A stretch of DNA of 64,000 bases from Aquiflexum lacus (GCF_015476655.1 NZ_JABFHF010000003.1:1-64000); one strand, 5' to 3'; positions 43,367-54,157 are shown, counted from the first letter of the stretch. Made by a program: numbers and translations. Notes: a model not told the origin generated them from the sequence alone.

Positions 43367-43996
43367 ATGTCCGCCGAACTCATTAAATTATATCCGGAAA
43401 ATCCTGACCCCCGAAAAATCCAAAAAATTGTGGAAGTGCTTCGGGACGGTGGTGTAATCATTTACCCCACGGATACCATCTATGGTATGGGATGTGATAT
43501 TCATAATCAACGAGCCGTAGAGCGTATAGCACAGATTAAAGGTATCAAACCGAAAAAGCATAATTTTTCATTTATCTGTTATGACCTCAGTAATATTTCT
43601 GAATACACAAGGGCATTGAGCACGCCTGTCTTTAAGGTCATGAAAAAAACATTGCCAGGTCCTTATACTTTTATATTGGAAGCCAATAACAATGTTCCCA
43701 AGATTCTCAATAGTAATAAGAAGACAGTGGGTATCCGTGTTCCCGATCATTCTATACCAAGATTGCTTGTAAAAGAACTTGGTTCGCCCATATTGACCAC
43801 TTCTATCAGGGATGAAGATGAAGTAATCGAATACAGTACAGATCCGGAATTGATTTATGAAAAATACAGGGATTTGGTGGATATTGTCATCGATGGAGGG
43901 TATGGACAAAATGTGGCTTCTACAATTTTGGATTGCACAGGTGGAGAAATAGAAATCATCAGAGAAGGCCTAGGTCCTATAGATGACCTCTTTTAA
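43367..43996 (+). CDS. YciO/YrdC/Sua5 family protein
   Basis: A 209-aa protein with the YrdC fold. It has [17 protein letters not shown] near the N-terminus, [10 protein letters not shown] and GPYTFILEA in the middle, and IGIRVP-like and STILDC segments later. Family members make threonylcarbamoyl-AMP for tRNA t6A or, as in YciO, have a related but uncertain role. The short single-domain form fits YciO or a minimal Sua5. It follows the Nudix gene by 74 nt. Confidence 0.85.
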   Translation: MSAELIKLYPENPDPRKIQKIVEVLRDGGVIIYPTDTIYGMGCDIHNQRAVERIAQIKGIKPKKHNFSFICYDLSNISEYTRALSTPVFKVMKKTLPGPYTFILEANNNVPKILNSNKKTVGIRVPDHSIPRLLVKELGSPILTTSIRDEDEVIEYSTDPELIYEKYRDLVDIVIDGGYGQNVASTILDCTGGEIEIIREGLGPIDDLF

Positions 43997-44000
43997 GTGG

Positions 44001-44519
44001 AGACATGAGATTTGAGACAAAAGATTCAAGAGCCAAGAGCCAAGAAACAAGAAGGGAGAACCGAGAAGCGAGAAGCGAGAGTCGACAAGAATCAAGAAGC
44101 GAGAGCTGAGACAAGAACCAAAAATCAAGAGCCAAGAATCAAGAGCCTAGAGCCGAGAACCAGAAGCGGAACCCTAAAATGAATATCGGGGAAATGAGGG
44201 CAGAGAAACGGGAATCGAGAGCCAATAGACAAGAAAAAAGAACCAAGAATCAAGAACCAAGAGAAAAGATCCAAGAACCGAGAAGCTAGATGCGAGAGAA
44301 AGCTAAAACCTGCATGGAGAATCTGGGAAACGAGAGCTGAGATTCCTGATTCGAGAACCGAGATGCGAAATACGAAGGTTTCCCGAAAAGTTTACCAGCA
44401 TCCTTCCCCCGGAGTCAATCTGAAATCTAAAATCAATCCCCTTCATCCCTCATCCCTTATCCTTCATCCTTCCCCATTGCCGAATCTTCAATCTAAAATC
44501 TAAAATCTAAAATCTAAAA
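44001..44519 (+). repeat. Long heptad array: AGANNNN, TTCATCC, TCTAAAA
   Basis: A gene-free 548-bp gap. Twelve perfect in-phase AGA heptads run 44001-44084, then looser ones to about 44360. Four TTCATCC-type units follow (44442-44469), and one TCTTCAA plus four TCTAAAA units (44485-44519). Both strand polarities occur in one gap, so the two halves could pair. Confidence 0.9.
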
Positions 44520-44544
44520 TTACCCCCCCCTTCATCCTTTCCCC

Positions 44545-45162
44545 ATGCCCATCATAACAGAGCTCTTCTACCTGCCACCCATCGAATATTTCACCCAAAT
44601 CAGTGGATACCGGGAGTTGTACATCGATGGCACCGAAAAGTATCAGAAGCAAACATACCGAAACAGGGCACAGATTTTATTGACGAATAAAGTGGATACT
44701 TTGTCTATTCCGGTTTTGGGCGGGAACAAAAAGCAGTTATATAGAGAAACCAAAATAGATTATGACCAAAAATGGAAAAACATTCATTTAAGGGGGATTC
44801 AAAGTGCTTATGGAAAAGCCCCTTTTTTTGAATATTTTTTCCCTTATTTGGAAAGCATTTATGCAAAGAACCTGACGTTTTTGTTTGACCTCAATATCGA
44901 ACTACTGACAGTTTGTCTTAAATTATTGCAGTCAGATACAGAAATAAAAGTGGCATTAGAGACTTTAGATTTCAATGAATGCATTGATACAAGAGGAATA
45001 ATCAGTGCCAAGCAGGATTACAGTACGAGAAACATCATGACAGTCTATCCCTATGATCAAATGTTTGGCGTAAACTTTGTGCCAAACCTTAGCGTTCTGG
45101 ATTTGTTGTTTTGTAAAGGGCCTGAATCAAATGATGTTCTGAGCCTAACAAAAAAAAAATGA
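44545..45162 (+). CDS. WbqC-family protein
   Basis: A 205-aa protein starting MPIITELFYLPPIEYF. It has the WbqC pattern (YQKQTYRNRAQILLTNKVDTLSIPV, then HLRGIQSAYGKAPFFEYFFPYLE). The family is linked to surface polysaccharide loci in some bacteria, but its biochemical role is unknown. It starts after the heptad array and 86 nt before clpC. Confidence 0.85.
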   Translation: MPIITELFYLPPIEYFTQISGYRELYIDGTEKYQKQTYRNRAQILLTNKVDTLSIPVLGGNKKQLYRETKIDYDQKWKNIHLRGIQSAYGKAPFFEYFFPYLESIYAKNLTFLFDLNIELLTVCLKLLQSDTEIKVALETLDFNECIDTRGIISAKQDYSTRNIMTVYPYDQMFGVNFVPNLSVLDLLFCKGPESNDVLSLTKKK

Positions 45163-45248
45163 TTGAACAATCGGTAAATAGATTGTGTTTTTAAAACAAA
45201 TTCGGTAACATTAATACTGAAATAAGAATAAAAATAGAAAGGTTATAC

Positions 45249-47777
45249 ATGGAAGCAAAATTTTCAAACAGAGTCAAAGAGGTGATCTCCCTGAGCAGAG
45301 AAGAAGCGCTGCGTCTCGGACATGATTACATAGGTACAGAACACCTCTTGCTGGGCATGATTAGAGAAGGTGAGGGAGTAGCTGTTTCCATATTGAAAAA
45401 ATTAGGAGTGCCTTTAGACGAACTCCGAAATTCTATCGAGCGGGCAGTTAAAGGTACTGCTACCCATAATGTCAAAAACCTTGCAAATATCCCATTGACA
45501 AGACAATCTGAGAAGGTACTTAAGATTACTTATCTTGAAGCCAAGATTTTTAAAAGCCAGTTGATTGGGACGGAACATTTGCTCTTATCTATTCTAAGAG
45601 ATGAAGATAATATTGCAACTCAAATATTGAATAAGTTTGATACCAATTATGATTCTGTAAAGGAAATGTTGGAATTTCAGACCGATTCCTCACCAAGATC
45701 AAGAGCCGAAGCTGATGATCCGGATGATGATGGATCCAAGCTATTTGGATCATCTTCGGGAAGTTCCTCCGGTTCTTCCAAAAGCACAAGTGAAAAGTCC
45801 AGAACACCTGTTTTGGATAATTTTGGTCGTGATTTGACCAAAATGGCTGAAGACGATAAATTAGATCCGATCATCGGTAGAGAAAAAGAAATTGAAAGGG
45901 TTGCTCAGATTCTTTCCAGAAGAAAGAAAAACAATCCAATCCTAATCGGTGAACCCGGTGTAGGTAAAACTGCCATTGCAGAAGGACTTGCATTGCGTAT
46001 TGTGCAGAAAAAGGTTTCCCGAGTGCTTTTCAACAAAAGAGTGGTCACTTTAGATCTTGCTTCTTTGGTGGCAGGTACCAAATATAGAGGTCAGTTTGAA
46101 GAAAGGATGAAAGCAGTAATGAACGAATTGGAGAAATCTCCAAACGTCATCCTTTTCATTGATGAGTTGCATACAATTGTTGGAGCAGGAGGAGCAAGTG
46201 GCTCTTTGGATGCTTCCAACATGTTCAAACCCGCATTGGCCAGAGGAGAAATTCAATGTATTGGTGCGACCACCTTGGATGAATACAGACAGTATATTGA
46301 AAAAGACGGTGCCTTGGCGCGTAGGTTCCAGATGGTGATGGTGGATGCAACCTCTCCGGAAGAAACCATACAAATCCTTGAAAATATCAAAGACAAGTAT
46401 GAAGATCACCATAATGTGATTTATACCCCTGAAGCGATTGATGCCTGTGTAAAACTTTCAGATCGCTATATTTCTGATAGATTTCTTCCTGATAAGGCCA
46501 TAGATATCTTGGATGAAGCTGGTGCAAGAGTCCATATCAACAATATCCATGTTCCTGAGGAAATCCTTAAGTTGGAAGAAGAAGTTGAGCATATCAAGGT
46601 TGAGAAAAACAGGGTTGTAAAGAGTCAGAAGTACGAAGAGGCGGCCCAATTGAGAGACAAAGAAAAGAAATTGCTCGAACAACTTGAGAATGCCAAAACG
46701 AAGTGGGAAGAGGAAAGTAAGACCAAGCGCTATACTGTTGAAGAGGATAATGTGGCGGAGGTGATTGCCATGATGACCGGTATTCCTGCCAAAAGAATTG
46801 CCCAAAATGAAGGAATAAAACTCTTGACCATGGGTGAAGAGTTGCAAGCTAAAGTCATTGGACAAGAAGAAGCAATCAAGAAGTTAACCAAAGCCATCCA
46901 AAGAACGAGGGTAGGATTGAAAGATCCGAAAAAGCCAATCGGATCTTTTATTTTCTTAGGACCTACAGGGGTAGGTAAAACTGAGCTTGCCAAAATGCTG
47001 GCCACCTATCTCTTTGACAAAGAAGATTCTTTGATCAGAATCGATATGTCCGAATATATGGAAAAATTCAGTGTTTCCCGACTTGTGGGAGCACCTCCGG
47101 GATATGTTGGATATGAAGAGGGTGGACAATTGACTGAGAAAGTCAGAAGAAAACCGTATTCAGTGGTATTGTTGGACGAAATTGAAAAAGCTCATCCTGA
47201 TGTATTCAACATCCTACTTCAAGTTTTGGATGATGGGATTTTGACTGATGGTTTGGGTAGAAGAGTGGATTTTAGGAATACGATCATCATCATGACTTCC
47301 AATATTGGGGTTAGAGATTTGAAAGATTTCGGTGCAGGTATTGGTTTCTCACCAAAGGCCAAGCAGCAAAGCATGGATGAAGTGATGAAATCCACTATTC
47401 AAAGTGCATTAAGAAAAGCCTTTAGCCCTGAATTCCTGAACAGATTGGACGATGTGGTTGTATTCAATTCACTTGATAAATCCCATATCCATAAAATCAT
47501 CGATATCAGTTTGGGTAAATTGTTCAGCAGAATCACTGATTTGGGTTATCAAATCGAGCTGACAGGGAAAGCCAAGGATTTTCTATCTGAAAAAGGGTAT
47601 GACCAACAATATGGTGCAAGACCATTGAATAGAGCCATCCAAAAGTATTTGGAAGATGCCCTCGCCGAGGAAATCCTTAAAGGTGAACTTTCCGATGGAG
47701 ATGTGATCATCGCTGATTATTTGGGTGAAGGTGAGGAACTCACCATCACTGTCAACAAGAAAGAAAAAGCGGAGTAA
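45249..47777 (+). CDS. clpC: ATP-dependent Clp unfoldase ClpC
   Basis: An 842-aa class I Hsp100. It has two N-terminal Clp repeats (about residues 1-145; [15 protein letters not shown] twice in similar form), a Ser/Gly-rich linker, AAA1 with Walker [14 protein letters not shown], a UVR-type middle segment ([15 protein letters not shown]), AAA2 with [12 protein letters not shown] and a C-terminal D2-small domain. It feeds proteins to ClpP. It is the bacterial ClpC/ClpA type rather than ClpB, because the middle coiled coil is short. A terminator follows. Confidence 0.96.
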   Translation: MEAKFSNRVKEVISLSREEALRLGHDYIGTEHLLLGMIREGEGVAVSILKKLGVPLDELRNSIERAVKGTATHNVKNLANIPLTRQSEKVLKITYLEAKIFKSQLIGTEHLLLSILRDEDNIATQILNKFDTNYDSVKEMLEFQTDSSPRSRAEADDPDDDGSKLFGSSSGSSSGSSKSTSEKSRTPVLDNFGRDLTKMAEDDKLDPIIGREKEIERVAQILSRRKKNNPILIGEPGVGKTAIAEGLALRIVQKKVSRVLFNKRVVTLDLASLVAGTKYRGQFEERMKAVMNELEKSPNVILFIDELHTIVGAGGASGSLDASNMFKPALARGEIQCIGATTLDEYRQYIEKDGALARRFQMVMVDATSPEETIQILENIKDKYEDHHNVIYTPEAIDACVKLSDRYISDRFLPDKAIDILDEAGARVHINNIHVPEEILKLEEEVEHIKVEKNRVVKSQKYEEAAQLRDKEKKLLEQLENAKTKWEEESKTKRYTVEEDNVAEVIAMMTGIPAKRIAQNEGIKLLTMGEELQAKVIGQEEAIKKLTKAIQRTRVGLKDPKKPIGSFIFLGPTGVGKTELAKMLATYLFDKEDSLIRIDMSEYMEKFSVSRLVGAPPGYVGYEEGGQLTEKVRRKPYSVVLLDEIEKAHPDVFNILLQVLDDGILTDGLGRRVDFRNTIIIMTSNIGVRDLKDFGAGIGFSPKAKQQSMDEVMKSTIQSALRKAFSPEFLNRLDDVVVFNSLDKSHIHKIIDISLGKLFSRITDLGYQIELTGKAKDFLSEKGYDQQYGARPLNRAIQKYLEDALAEEILKGELSDGDVIIADYLGEGEELTITVNKKEKAE

Positions 47778-47798
47778 AATTTGAAACTTAACATTTAC

Positions 47799-47829
47799 AA
47801 AACGGCCAATGAAAGTTGGCCGTTTTTTT
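47799..47829 (+). terminator. clpC terminator
   Basis: AAAACGGCCAA/TTGGCCG with loop TGAAAG, then seven T. The same loop occurs in the terminator near 3.1 kb. Confidence 0.92.
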
Positions 47830-47874
47830 AATGAATTTGTACCAATATGTTATATACAAGAGTTATAATTTTTT

Positions 47875-48831
47875 ATGTGGCGAACCTTTAAATTTACAGT
47901 CAATTTTGGTTTAGTGGTTTTTCTGGGATGCACTGAGAAACAAGGTGAAATAAATATTTGGGCCAATCATATACCTTTTGAAAGTAATTTTTCAATCTCG
48001 GAAATGGAAAGTTCAACATCTTTTGCGCAAATGGGAGAGTCTAAGGGTTATCCGGAAGTTGACCAAGCATCGGGTTTGGCTTATAGCAGAAAAAATCCCG
48101 GATTCCTTTGGACACATCAGGACAAAAATTTTGACAATAGTCTGTTTCTTATTAATGCTTCAAATGGAGAGATTGCAGCTACCTATAAAATTCCAGGAAT
48201 TGAGAATAGAGATTGGGAGGATATTGAAATTGCATCGGGACCAATAGCAGGACTTGATTATCTGTACTTGGGGGATATTGGCGATAATGATCAAAATTAT
48301 GACAGCTATGTAGTATACAGGTTTGAAGAACCAAAATTCGAAGAAAACCATCAAGGAAAGATCATTGAACTTGCAATGTCTTTTGATAAAATAAACTTCA
48401 GATACCCAAATAAAAGCTATGATGTAGAGGTATTAATGGTGGATCCAATGACGAAAGATATCTATTTGGCTACAAAAAGGGAGTTGAGATCCCAACTTTT
48501 TGTCTTGCCTTATCCTCAAAATGTGGAAAAGGAAATCACAGCCATCAAAGCAGGGACATTTTCATTTAGAATTGTAACTGCTGGCGCGGTCTCCAGAGAA
48601 GGGGATAAAGTACTGATAAAAAATTATGATAGGATATTTTATTGGGAGAGAAAGTCAGGTCAAACTTTTGTTGAAATGATGTCAGAGATACCATCATTGC
48701 TGCCTTATAATCCGAAAGAAGAACAAGGCGAGGCTATTTGTTTTGATCAGGAAGGCGGTTATTTTACCTTTAGCGAATTAGCCAATGGTGTAAAACCCCA
48801 ACTTTATCATTACACTAGGTTGAAGAATTGA
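47875..48831 (+). CDS. Exported protein, paralogue 1 of tandem pair
   Basis: A 318-aa protein with a lipoprotein-like start (FGLVVFLGC, Cys near residue 19). It shares with the next gene the ordered motifs QASGLAYSR, NRDWEDI, YLGDIGDN, VLMVDPMTKDI, LIKNYDRIFYWERK and QGEAICF, in the manner of a beta-propeller. No enzyme motif is recognised. The duplication with the gene 158 nt downstream is clear. Confidence 0.75.
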   Translation: MWRTFKFTVNFGLVVFLGCTEKQGEINIWANHIPFESNFSISEMESSTSFAQMGESKGYPEVDQASGLAYSRKNPGFLWTHQDKNFDNSLFLINASNGEIAATYKIPGIENRDWEDIEIASGPIAGLDYLYLGDIGDNDQNYDSYVVYRFEEPKFEENHQGKIIELAMSFDKINFRYPNKSYDVEVLMVDPMTKDIYLATKRELRSQLFVLPYPQNVEKEITAIKAGTFSFRIVTAGAVSREGDKVLIKNYDRIFYWERKSGQTFVEMMSEIPSLLPYNPKEEQGEAICFDQEGGYFTFSELANGVKPQLYHYTRLKN

Positions 48832-48989
48832 CGCCAAAATCACTGCTCAGGATATAAAGCGGAAAGGATTATGAAAATAAAATCCATCTCATTTCTGATA
48901 AGGGATATTTAATCAGCAAAAAAAAACGAATTAACAAACCTTAACATCAAACAGTTGAAAAGGGGACTGGATTTTGACTGCTAAACCTT

Positions 48990-49904
48990 ATGAATACATT
49001 GTTCCATTACCTATTCAAGGCATATTTGATTTTCGTTTCCATACCTTTTGTGGTTTCACAGAAGGTTCCTGAATCCAAAGACCTTTCTTTTATTCCGGCT
49101 TATGCGGATTCGGTTTTTTCTGCCCCGAAAAAAGCTGGGGAATTGAAAAACAAAAAAATAGATGAAGCCAGTGGCCTTGCATTTTCCAGGACTCATCCTG
49201 GAATACTCTATACCCACAATGATAGTGGGGGAGAGCCTTTGGTATATTTAATAGATACTTTGGGTAAAGACAAAGGAAGTATTAGACTCAAAGGAGTAAA
49301 AAACAGGGATTGGGAAGATATAGCTGTAGGTCCCGGACCGGATCCAAAACGCCATTATATATATGTCGGAGAGATTGGTGACAATAATGCAGTTTACAAA
49401 AGTATAAAGATCTTCTGGTTTCCTGAACCCAAATCATTGGAAGAGGAAATGGAAGTTGAACCAGAAATACTCAAGCTTACCTTTCCTGACGGTGCTAGGG
49501 ATGCAGAGACCTTGATGGTAGATCCGATTACAAAAGACATTTTCATTGTTTCTAAAAGAGACTCGGTCAATATCCTATACCGGGCACCTCAATCTGCTTT
49601 TTCAAAGAAGGATTTTGAACTTGAAAAAATCATGGAACTTCCTTTTACCATGTCTGTGGCTGGAGATATATCCGTAGATGGAAAACAGATATTGATCAAA
49701 AATTATTTTACTGTTTTTTATTGGGAAAGGAAAGTTGGGGAAACCGTTCCTGAGGCTTTAAACCGTACTCCGGTGATTTTACCCTACAAACCAGAACCGC
49801 AGGGAGAAGCCATAGCCTTCAATCCAAATGGAAATAGCTATTTTACTTTGAGCGAAGCAAGGTTTAAAATAAAGCCTGTACTGTACCGCTATAATAAAAA
49901 ATAG
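48990..49904 (+). CDS. Exported protein, paralogue 2 of tandem pair
   Basis: A 304-aa protein with a signal peptide (about residues 1-23, no lipobox). The same motif series is present: EASGLAFSR, NRDWEDIAVG, YVGEIGDNN, LMVDPITKDIF, LIKNYFTVFYWERK, QGEAIAF. It is a diverged tandem duplicate of the preceding lipoprotein, but secreted or periplasmic rather than anchored. Function unknown. Confidence 0.75.
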   Translation: MNTLFHYLFKAYLIFVSIPFVVSQKVPESKDLSFIPAYADSVFSAPKKAGELKNKKIDEASGLAFSRTHPGILYTHNDSGGEPLVYLIDTLGKDKGSIRLKGVKNRDWEDIAVGPGPDPKRHYIYVGEIGDNNAVYKSIKIFWFPEPKSLEEEMEVEPEILKLTFPDGARDAETLMVDPITKDIFIVSKRDSVNILYRAPQSAFSKKDFELEKIMELPFTMSVAGDISVDGKQILIKNYFTVFYWERKVGETVPEALNRTPVILPYKPEPQGEAIAFNPNGNSYFTLSEARFKIKPVLYRYNKK

Positions 49905-49930
49905 GTAAATTCGGCTTTCCAAAAGCAACT

Positions 49931-50866
49931 ATGCCAACTCAAACCACTTCAAATATCTTAATGGTCCGTCCAGCAAATTTCGGATTCAATCCTGAAACTG
50001 CATCCAATAATTTTTATCAGAAAAAAGACAATAGAAGCCCACAAGAGATTAATAAACTCGCCCAAGAAGAGTTTGACGGATTTGTTGGTTTGTTGGAAGA
50101 AAAGGGCGTGAATGTAATGGTAGTTGAAGACACAGTTGAACCAAAGAAAACAGATGCTATTTTCCCGAACAATTGGTTCAGTACCCATGAAGATGGAAAA
50201 GTGATTTTGTATCCCATGTTTTCACCCAACCGCAGGCAGGAAAGAAGAACAGATATAATTGAAATATTCATGAAAAGGGGTTATAAAATCAGTGATATTA
50301 TTGACCTGACTTTTTTTGAAAATGATGAACAGTATTTGGAAGGAACTGGAAGTTTGATTTTGGATAGGGTGAATAAAATTGCCTATGCATGCAGGTCAGA
50401 ACGAACACATTCAGTGCCATTGGCCTATTTTGGTAGGATAATGGATTATGAAGTGGTAGATTTTGATGCCAACCAAGTTGTCAATGGAGTGGTCTCAGCG
50501 ATCTACCATACCAATGTCATGATGCACATTGGATCTGAAATAGCTGTTGTCTGTCTGGATAGCATCACACCTGCTTCTGAAAAGCTCAGGGTTCAGGAAT
50601 ATCTTGAAAAAACAGGTAAAAAGATGATTCCTATTACAGCAAAGCAGAAATTTCAATTCGCAGGTAATATGCTTGAAGTTAAAAATTCATCAGGTGCTAA
50701 ATTGACAGTTATGTCAGAAGCAGCCTATCAATCACTCGGTCAGGTTCAGATTCAGACTATTCAACGCTATACTGAACTTATAGTGCCCGATATCGCTACC
50801 ATAGAAAAGTTGGGCGGGGGAAGCGCAAGGTGTATGATGGCTGAAATATTTCTTCCGTCCGCGTAG
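49931..50866 (+). CDS. CtlX-like amidinohydrolase (arginine deiminase superfamily)
   Basis: A 311-aa guanidino-group-modifying enzyme fold. It shows FPNNWFSTH, YLEGTGSLILD (catalytic acid region), AIYHTNVMM (catalytic His) and GSARCMMAEIFLP, whose Cys is the nucleophile. It is closest in pattern to the CtlX/citrulline utilisation hydrolase-like group. The substrate is presumably citrulline or a related ureido or guanidino compound. It starts 26 nt after the paralogue gene. Confidence 0.85.
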   Translation: MPTQTTSNILMVRPANFGFNPETASNNFYQKKDNRSPQEINKLAQEEFDGFVGLLEEKGVNVMVVEDTVEPKKTDAIFPNNWFSTHEDGKVILYPMFSPNRRQERRTDIIEIFMKRGYKISDIIDLTFFENDEQYLEGTGSLILDRVNKIAYACRSERTHSVPLAYFGRIMDYEVVDFDANQVVNGVVSAIYHTNVMMHIGSEIAVVCLDSITPASEKLRVQEYLEKTGKKMIPITAKQKFQFAGNMLEVKNSSGAKLTVMSEAAYQSLGQVQIQTIQRYTELIVPDIATIEKLGGGSARCMMAEIFLPSA

Positions 50867-50872
50867 GTTGTC

Positions 50873-52420
50873 TTAGGTCACAGATTTGATTTTTATAGTA
50901 TCTACTTCAATCTCTTTTTCCTTTGCTGAAATTTTGTAATTGGCAATCACTTCAAGGACATCATAGTCAATCACTTTTGAGTTTGAACCATCAATGATTA
51001 CATGCTTTCCAGGAGCGATATCATCCAAAGCTTGAATCAAGGCTCCTTTGTTTAGAAAACTCACCTCTTCAGATAGTACAATATGGATGGTGTTGGGATC
51101 TTTTTCAGGTCTTTCCTCATAAAAATGTGAGTTCTGAAAGTTTCTCATCAAAATGTAAACGATGGCAACACCCATCCCTATACCTATACCAATCAAAAGG
51201 TCAAAGATCACAATCCCTAAAATAGTCGTAACAAAAGGTAAAAACTGATCCATACCTAATCTTGCCTGCGATTTAAACAAGGAGAATTTTGCCAGTTTAT
51301 ACCCTATCAAAAGCAGGATTGCAGCTAAAGAAGCCAACGGTATAAGGTTAAGTAAGCCTGGAATAAGCAGGACACTTGCAAATAATAGAATACCATGAAA
51401 AACGGCTGAGGTTTTTGTTCTCGCACCTGAGGTAATATTCGCGGAAGTCCGCACAATAACCGCAGTTACAGGTATACCTCCGATCAAACCATTAATAACA
51501 TTGCCAATACCTTGTGAAAAAAGCTCTCTGTTGGGCGGAGAGACTCTTTTGTAAGGATCCAATTTATCACCTGCCTCGAGACTCAGTAGGGTTTCCAAAC
51601 TGGCAATAATAGCGATGGTGAAGGCCACGAGCCAAACATCGGGGTTGGTTATAGCTGAAAATTGAGGAAATGTCAATTGCCCAACAAGATGTCCAAAGGA
51701 TTCAATTTCAGGCAATACAACTTTTCCTGATGCGTCAATATAAAGCTTTGGAACAAAAAACTTAAAAAATTTATTGATGGCAACCCCAATAATAACAACC
51801 ACCAAAGGTCCCGGGATAAATTTAACAAATTTTTGCTTTTTAATAATCGGGCGATCCCAAAACAACAGTATGGCCAAGGAAACCAAAGTAATGATGATAG
51901 CACCAAATTCAAATTCCTTGGAAAGGTTTCCCAAATCCATTACCGCACTCCAGTCATTGACAAAAGGAATATATTTTTCAAGGTTAGCATCTTCATTTAC
52001 ACCAAAGGCATAAGGGATCTGTTTGATGATCAAAATCACCCCAATGCCAGCAAGCATTCCTTTGATGACCGAAGTAGGAAAATAATAACCAATGATACCT
52101 GCTTTTAACCACCCTAGAAGGATTTGTAGAATCCCGGCCAATACAACTGCCGTCAAAAAAATATCAAATGCTCCAAGATCTGAAATGGCATTCAGCACAA
52201 TAACAGTCAAACCTGCTGCAGGCCCCGATACAGCAGTATGAGAACCGGAAAGAGAACCAATCACGATTCCTCCTACCACACCGGCAATAATTCCTGAGAA
52301 TAAAGGAGCACCGGAGGAGAGCGCTATCCCTAAACATAAGGGGAGTGCTACCAAGAATACAACTAATCCTGCAGGTAAATCACTACTTAAGTGAGAAAAG
52401 ATTCTTTTGTGGCTATCCAT
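50873..52420 (-). CDS. SulP family anion transporter with STAS domain
   Basis: A 515-aa membrane protein with about 12 hydrophobic segments (AGLVVFLVALPLCLGIALSSG at the start, FHGILLFASVLLI). The sulfate-transporter signature is SGSHTAVSGPAAGLTVIVL. A shortened STAS domain ends the protein (GKHVIIDGSNSKVIDYDVLEV). Related proteins carry sulfate or, in cyanobacteria, bicarbonate. The ion cannot be told here. Confidence 0.9.
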   Translation of the reverse strand: MDSHKRIFSHLSSDLPAGLVVFLVALPLCLGIALSSGAPLFSGIIAGVVGGIVIGSLSGSHTAVSGPAAGLTVIVLNAISDLGAFDIFLTAVVLAGILQILLGWLKAGIIGYYFPTSVIKGMLAGIGVILIIKQIPYAFGVNEDANLEKYIPFVNDWSAVMDLGNLSKEFEFGAIIITLVSLAILLFWDRPIIKKQKFVKFIPGPLVVVIIGVAINKFFKFFVPKLYIDASGKVVLPEIESFGHLVGQLTFPQFSAITNPDVWLVAFTIAIIASLETLLSLEAGDKLDPYKRVSPPNRELFSQGIGNVINGLIGGIPVTAVIVRTSANITSGARTKTSAVFHGILLFASVLLIPGLLNLIPLASLAAILLLIGYKLAKFSLFKSQARLGMDQFLPFVTTILGIVIFDLLIGIGIGMGVAIVYILMRNFQNSHFYEERPEKDPNTIHIVLSEEVSFLNKGALIQALDDIAPGKHVIIDGSNSKVIDYDVLEVIANYKISAKEKEIEVDTIKIKSVT

Positions 52421-52557
52421 TTATTTTTATTTTTTGGTATTCAAATTGTCGTGACCAATTATAGAGAATACATTTTATTTATAATTACAATAAATTTAAT
52501 TTATGTGCAAAATTATCTATTTCTATAGATCCCCCATCCCTTTTATCAAAAAAACTA

Positions 52558-52608
52558 AAAGGAGAAAGCTTATATCTGAAGTAATCAGATAGATAAGATT
52601 TCTCCTTT
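52558..52608 (-). terminator. Long hairpin terminator of purB
   Basis: AAAGGAGAAA pairs with TTTCTCCTTT at the outside and TATCTGA with TCAGATA at the inside, around loop agtaa. On the minus strand a T run follows (TTTTAGTTTTTTT). It fits purB termination. No other feature is seen between purB and the SulP gene. Confidence 0.8.
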
Positions 52609-52650
52609 GAGTTAGGCAGGTAGGGATTAACCTCCCAAAAGCAACAACCT

Positions 52651-54000
52651 TTAGTCTAATCCGGTATAATTAAACGGACTGATTCTGCTTAATTCCTTTT
52701 TCAATTGATCAGAAACTTTCAGGCCATTGATAAAAGCAGAAATAGATTTTTCCGTAATTTTTTCATTGGTGCGGGTCAGTTCTTTAAGTGCCTCATAGGG
52801 CTTAGGATATCCTTCTCTCCTTAATACGGTTTGGATGGCCTCAGCGACCACAGCCCAATTTTCCTGTAAATCTGCGTCTATGGCTGCCCTGTTCAACTCC
52901 AATTTGCCAAGTCCCTTAGTCAATGACTCGAAGGAGATCAACATATGGGCCAAAGGTACGCCAATAATCCGAAGAACAGTCGAGTCTGTCAAATCCCTTT
53001 GAAGTCTGCTTATTGGTAATTTGGCAGCCAAGTGCTCTAACAAGGCATTTGCTATTCCAAGATTTCCTTCAGCATTTTCAAAATCTATAGGGTTTACTTT
53101 ATGGGGCATTGCTGAAGAACCAATCTCACCTGCTTTTATTTTTTGTTTGAAATAATTCATGGCCACATATTGCCATATATCTTTTGAAAAATCGAGCAGG
53201 ATGGTATTGATCCTTTTCAAAGCATCAAAACATGCAGCCAAGTTATCATAATGCTCAATCTGAGTAGTAGGATAACTTCTTTCCAATCCTAGATATTCTC
53301 CGACAAATTTTGCCGCAAAATTATTCCAGTCAATTTCAGGATAAGCGACATGATGGGCATTCATATTTCCCGTTGCACCTCCGAATTTGGCCGAATATGG
53401 AACCTGAGCAAGCAACTCCAATTGTTTTTCCAATCGGATGACAAAAACCCGTAATTCTTTTCCCAAGCGGGTTGGTGACGCAGGTTGACCATGGGTTTTG
53501 GCCAACATGGGAATATCTTTCCACTCAGCTACTTGTCCTTTCAACTTTTCAATGATGCCATTTAAATGGGGTAGGATGACGCCTTCAAGTCCATCTTTCA
53601 GCATCAAAGGTGTAGCGGTATTGTTGATATCCTGAGAAGTCAAGCCAAAATGAATAAATTCCTTGAATTCCTGAAGATTCAATTCATCAAATTTTGATTT
53701 TAAAAAGTATTCTACTGCTTTTACGTCATGGTTGGTGACTTTTTCTGTTTCCTTGATTTGGAGGGCATCTTCAAGACTGAAATTCTGGACTAAACTTCTT
53801 AAAGAAGAAAATAACTTCTTATCAAAATTATTAAGTTGTGGTAAGGGGATTTCGCAGAGCGCAATGAAATATTCCACTTCCACATGGACCCTGTATTTGA
53901 TCAACGCAAACTCTGAAAAGTATGCTCTCAATGAAGCAGTTTTATTTCCATATCTGCCATCGATAGAACTTACAGCAGTCAGGTTGTCAAGATTCATCAT
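52651..54000 (-). CDS. purB: Adenylosuccinate lyase
   Basis: A 449-aa fumarase/aspartase-superfamily lyase of purine synthesis. It has the fumarate-lyase signature GSSAMPHKVNP, the AKTHGQPASPTRLGKE segment and HFGLTSQDINNTATP. It starts MMNLDNLTAVSSIDGRYG, and the second Met (53997) may be the true start. Upstream and divergent is the 2Fe-2S reductase gene. Confidence 0.96.
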   Translation of the reverse strand: MMNLDNLTAVSSIDGRYGNKTASLRAYFSEFALIKYRVHVEVEYFIALCEIPLPQLNNFDKKLFSSLRSLVQNFSLEDALQIKETEKVTNHDVKAVEYFLKSKFDELNLQEFKEFIHFGLTSQDINNTATPLMLKDGLEGVILPHLNGIIEKLKGQVAEWKDIPMLAKTHGQPASPTRLGKELRVFVIRLEKQLELLAQVPYSAKFGGATGNMNAHHVAYPEIDWNNFAAKFVGEYLGLERSYPTTQIEHYDNLAACFDALKRINTILLDFSKDIWQYVAMNYFKQKIKAGEIGSSAMPHKVNPIDFENAEGNLGIANALLEHLAAKLPISRLQRDLTDSTVLRIIGVPLAHMLISFESLTKGLGKLELNRAAIDADLQENWAVVAEAIQTVLRREGYPKPYEALKELTRTNEKITEKSISAFINGLKVSDQLKKELSRISPFNYTGLD

Positions 54001-54142
54001 AATAGGTTTTTGATTTGATTCACAAAGTTAGTTTTTAAGGTGAAAATACCTGTCTCTAGATCCGAATAAGTTTGATTTTAAAAAGAGGGTCACTTTTTCT
54101 GGGTAAATGCAAACCAGTTTCTCAAATATTTGTTGTAAACAA

Positions 54143-54157
54143 TGATAATTATTATCA
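54143..54157. promoter_or_regulatory. Fur-box-like 7-1-7 palindrome
   Basis: TGATAATTATTATCA is a perfect 7-1-7 match to the Fur box TGATAATnATTATCA. It lies about 80 bp before the 2Fe-2S reductase start, in the divergent gap with purB, so iron-responsive control is inferred. No experimental evidence for this genus is known to me. Confidence 0.6.
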
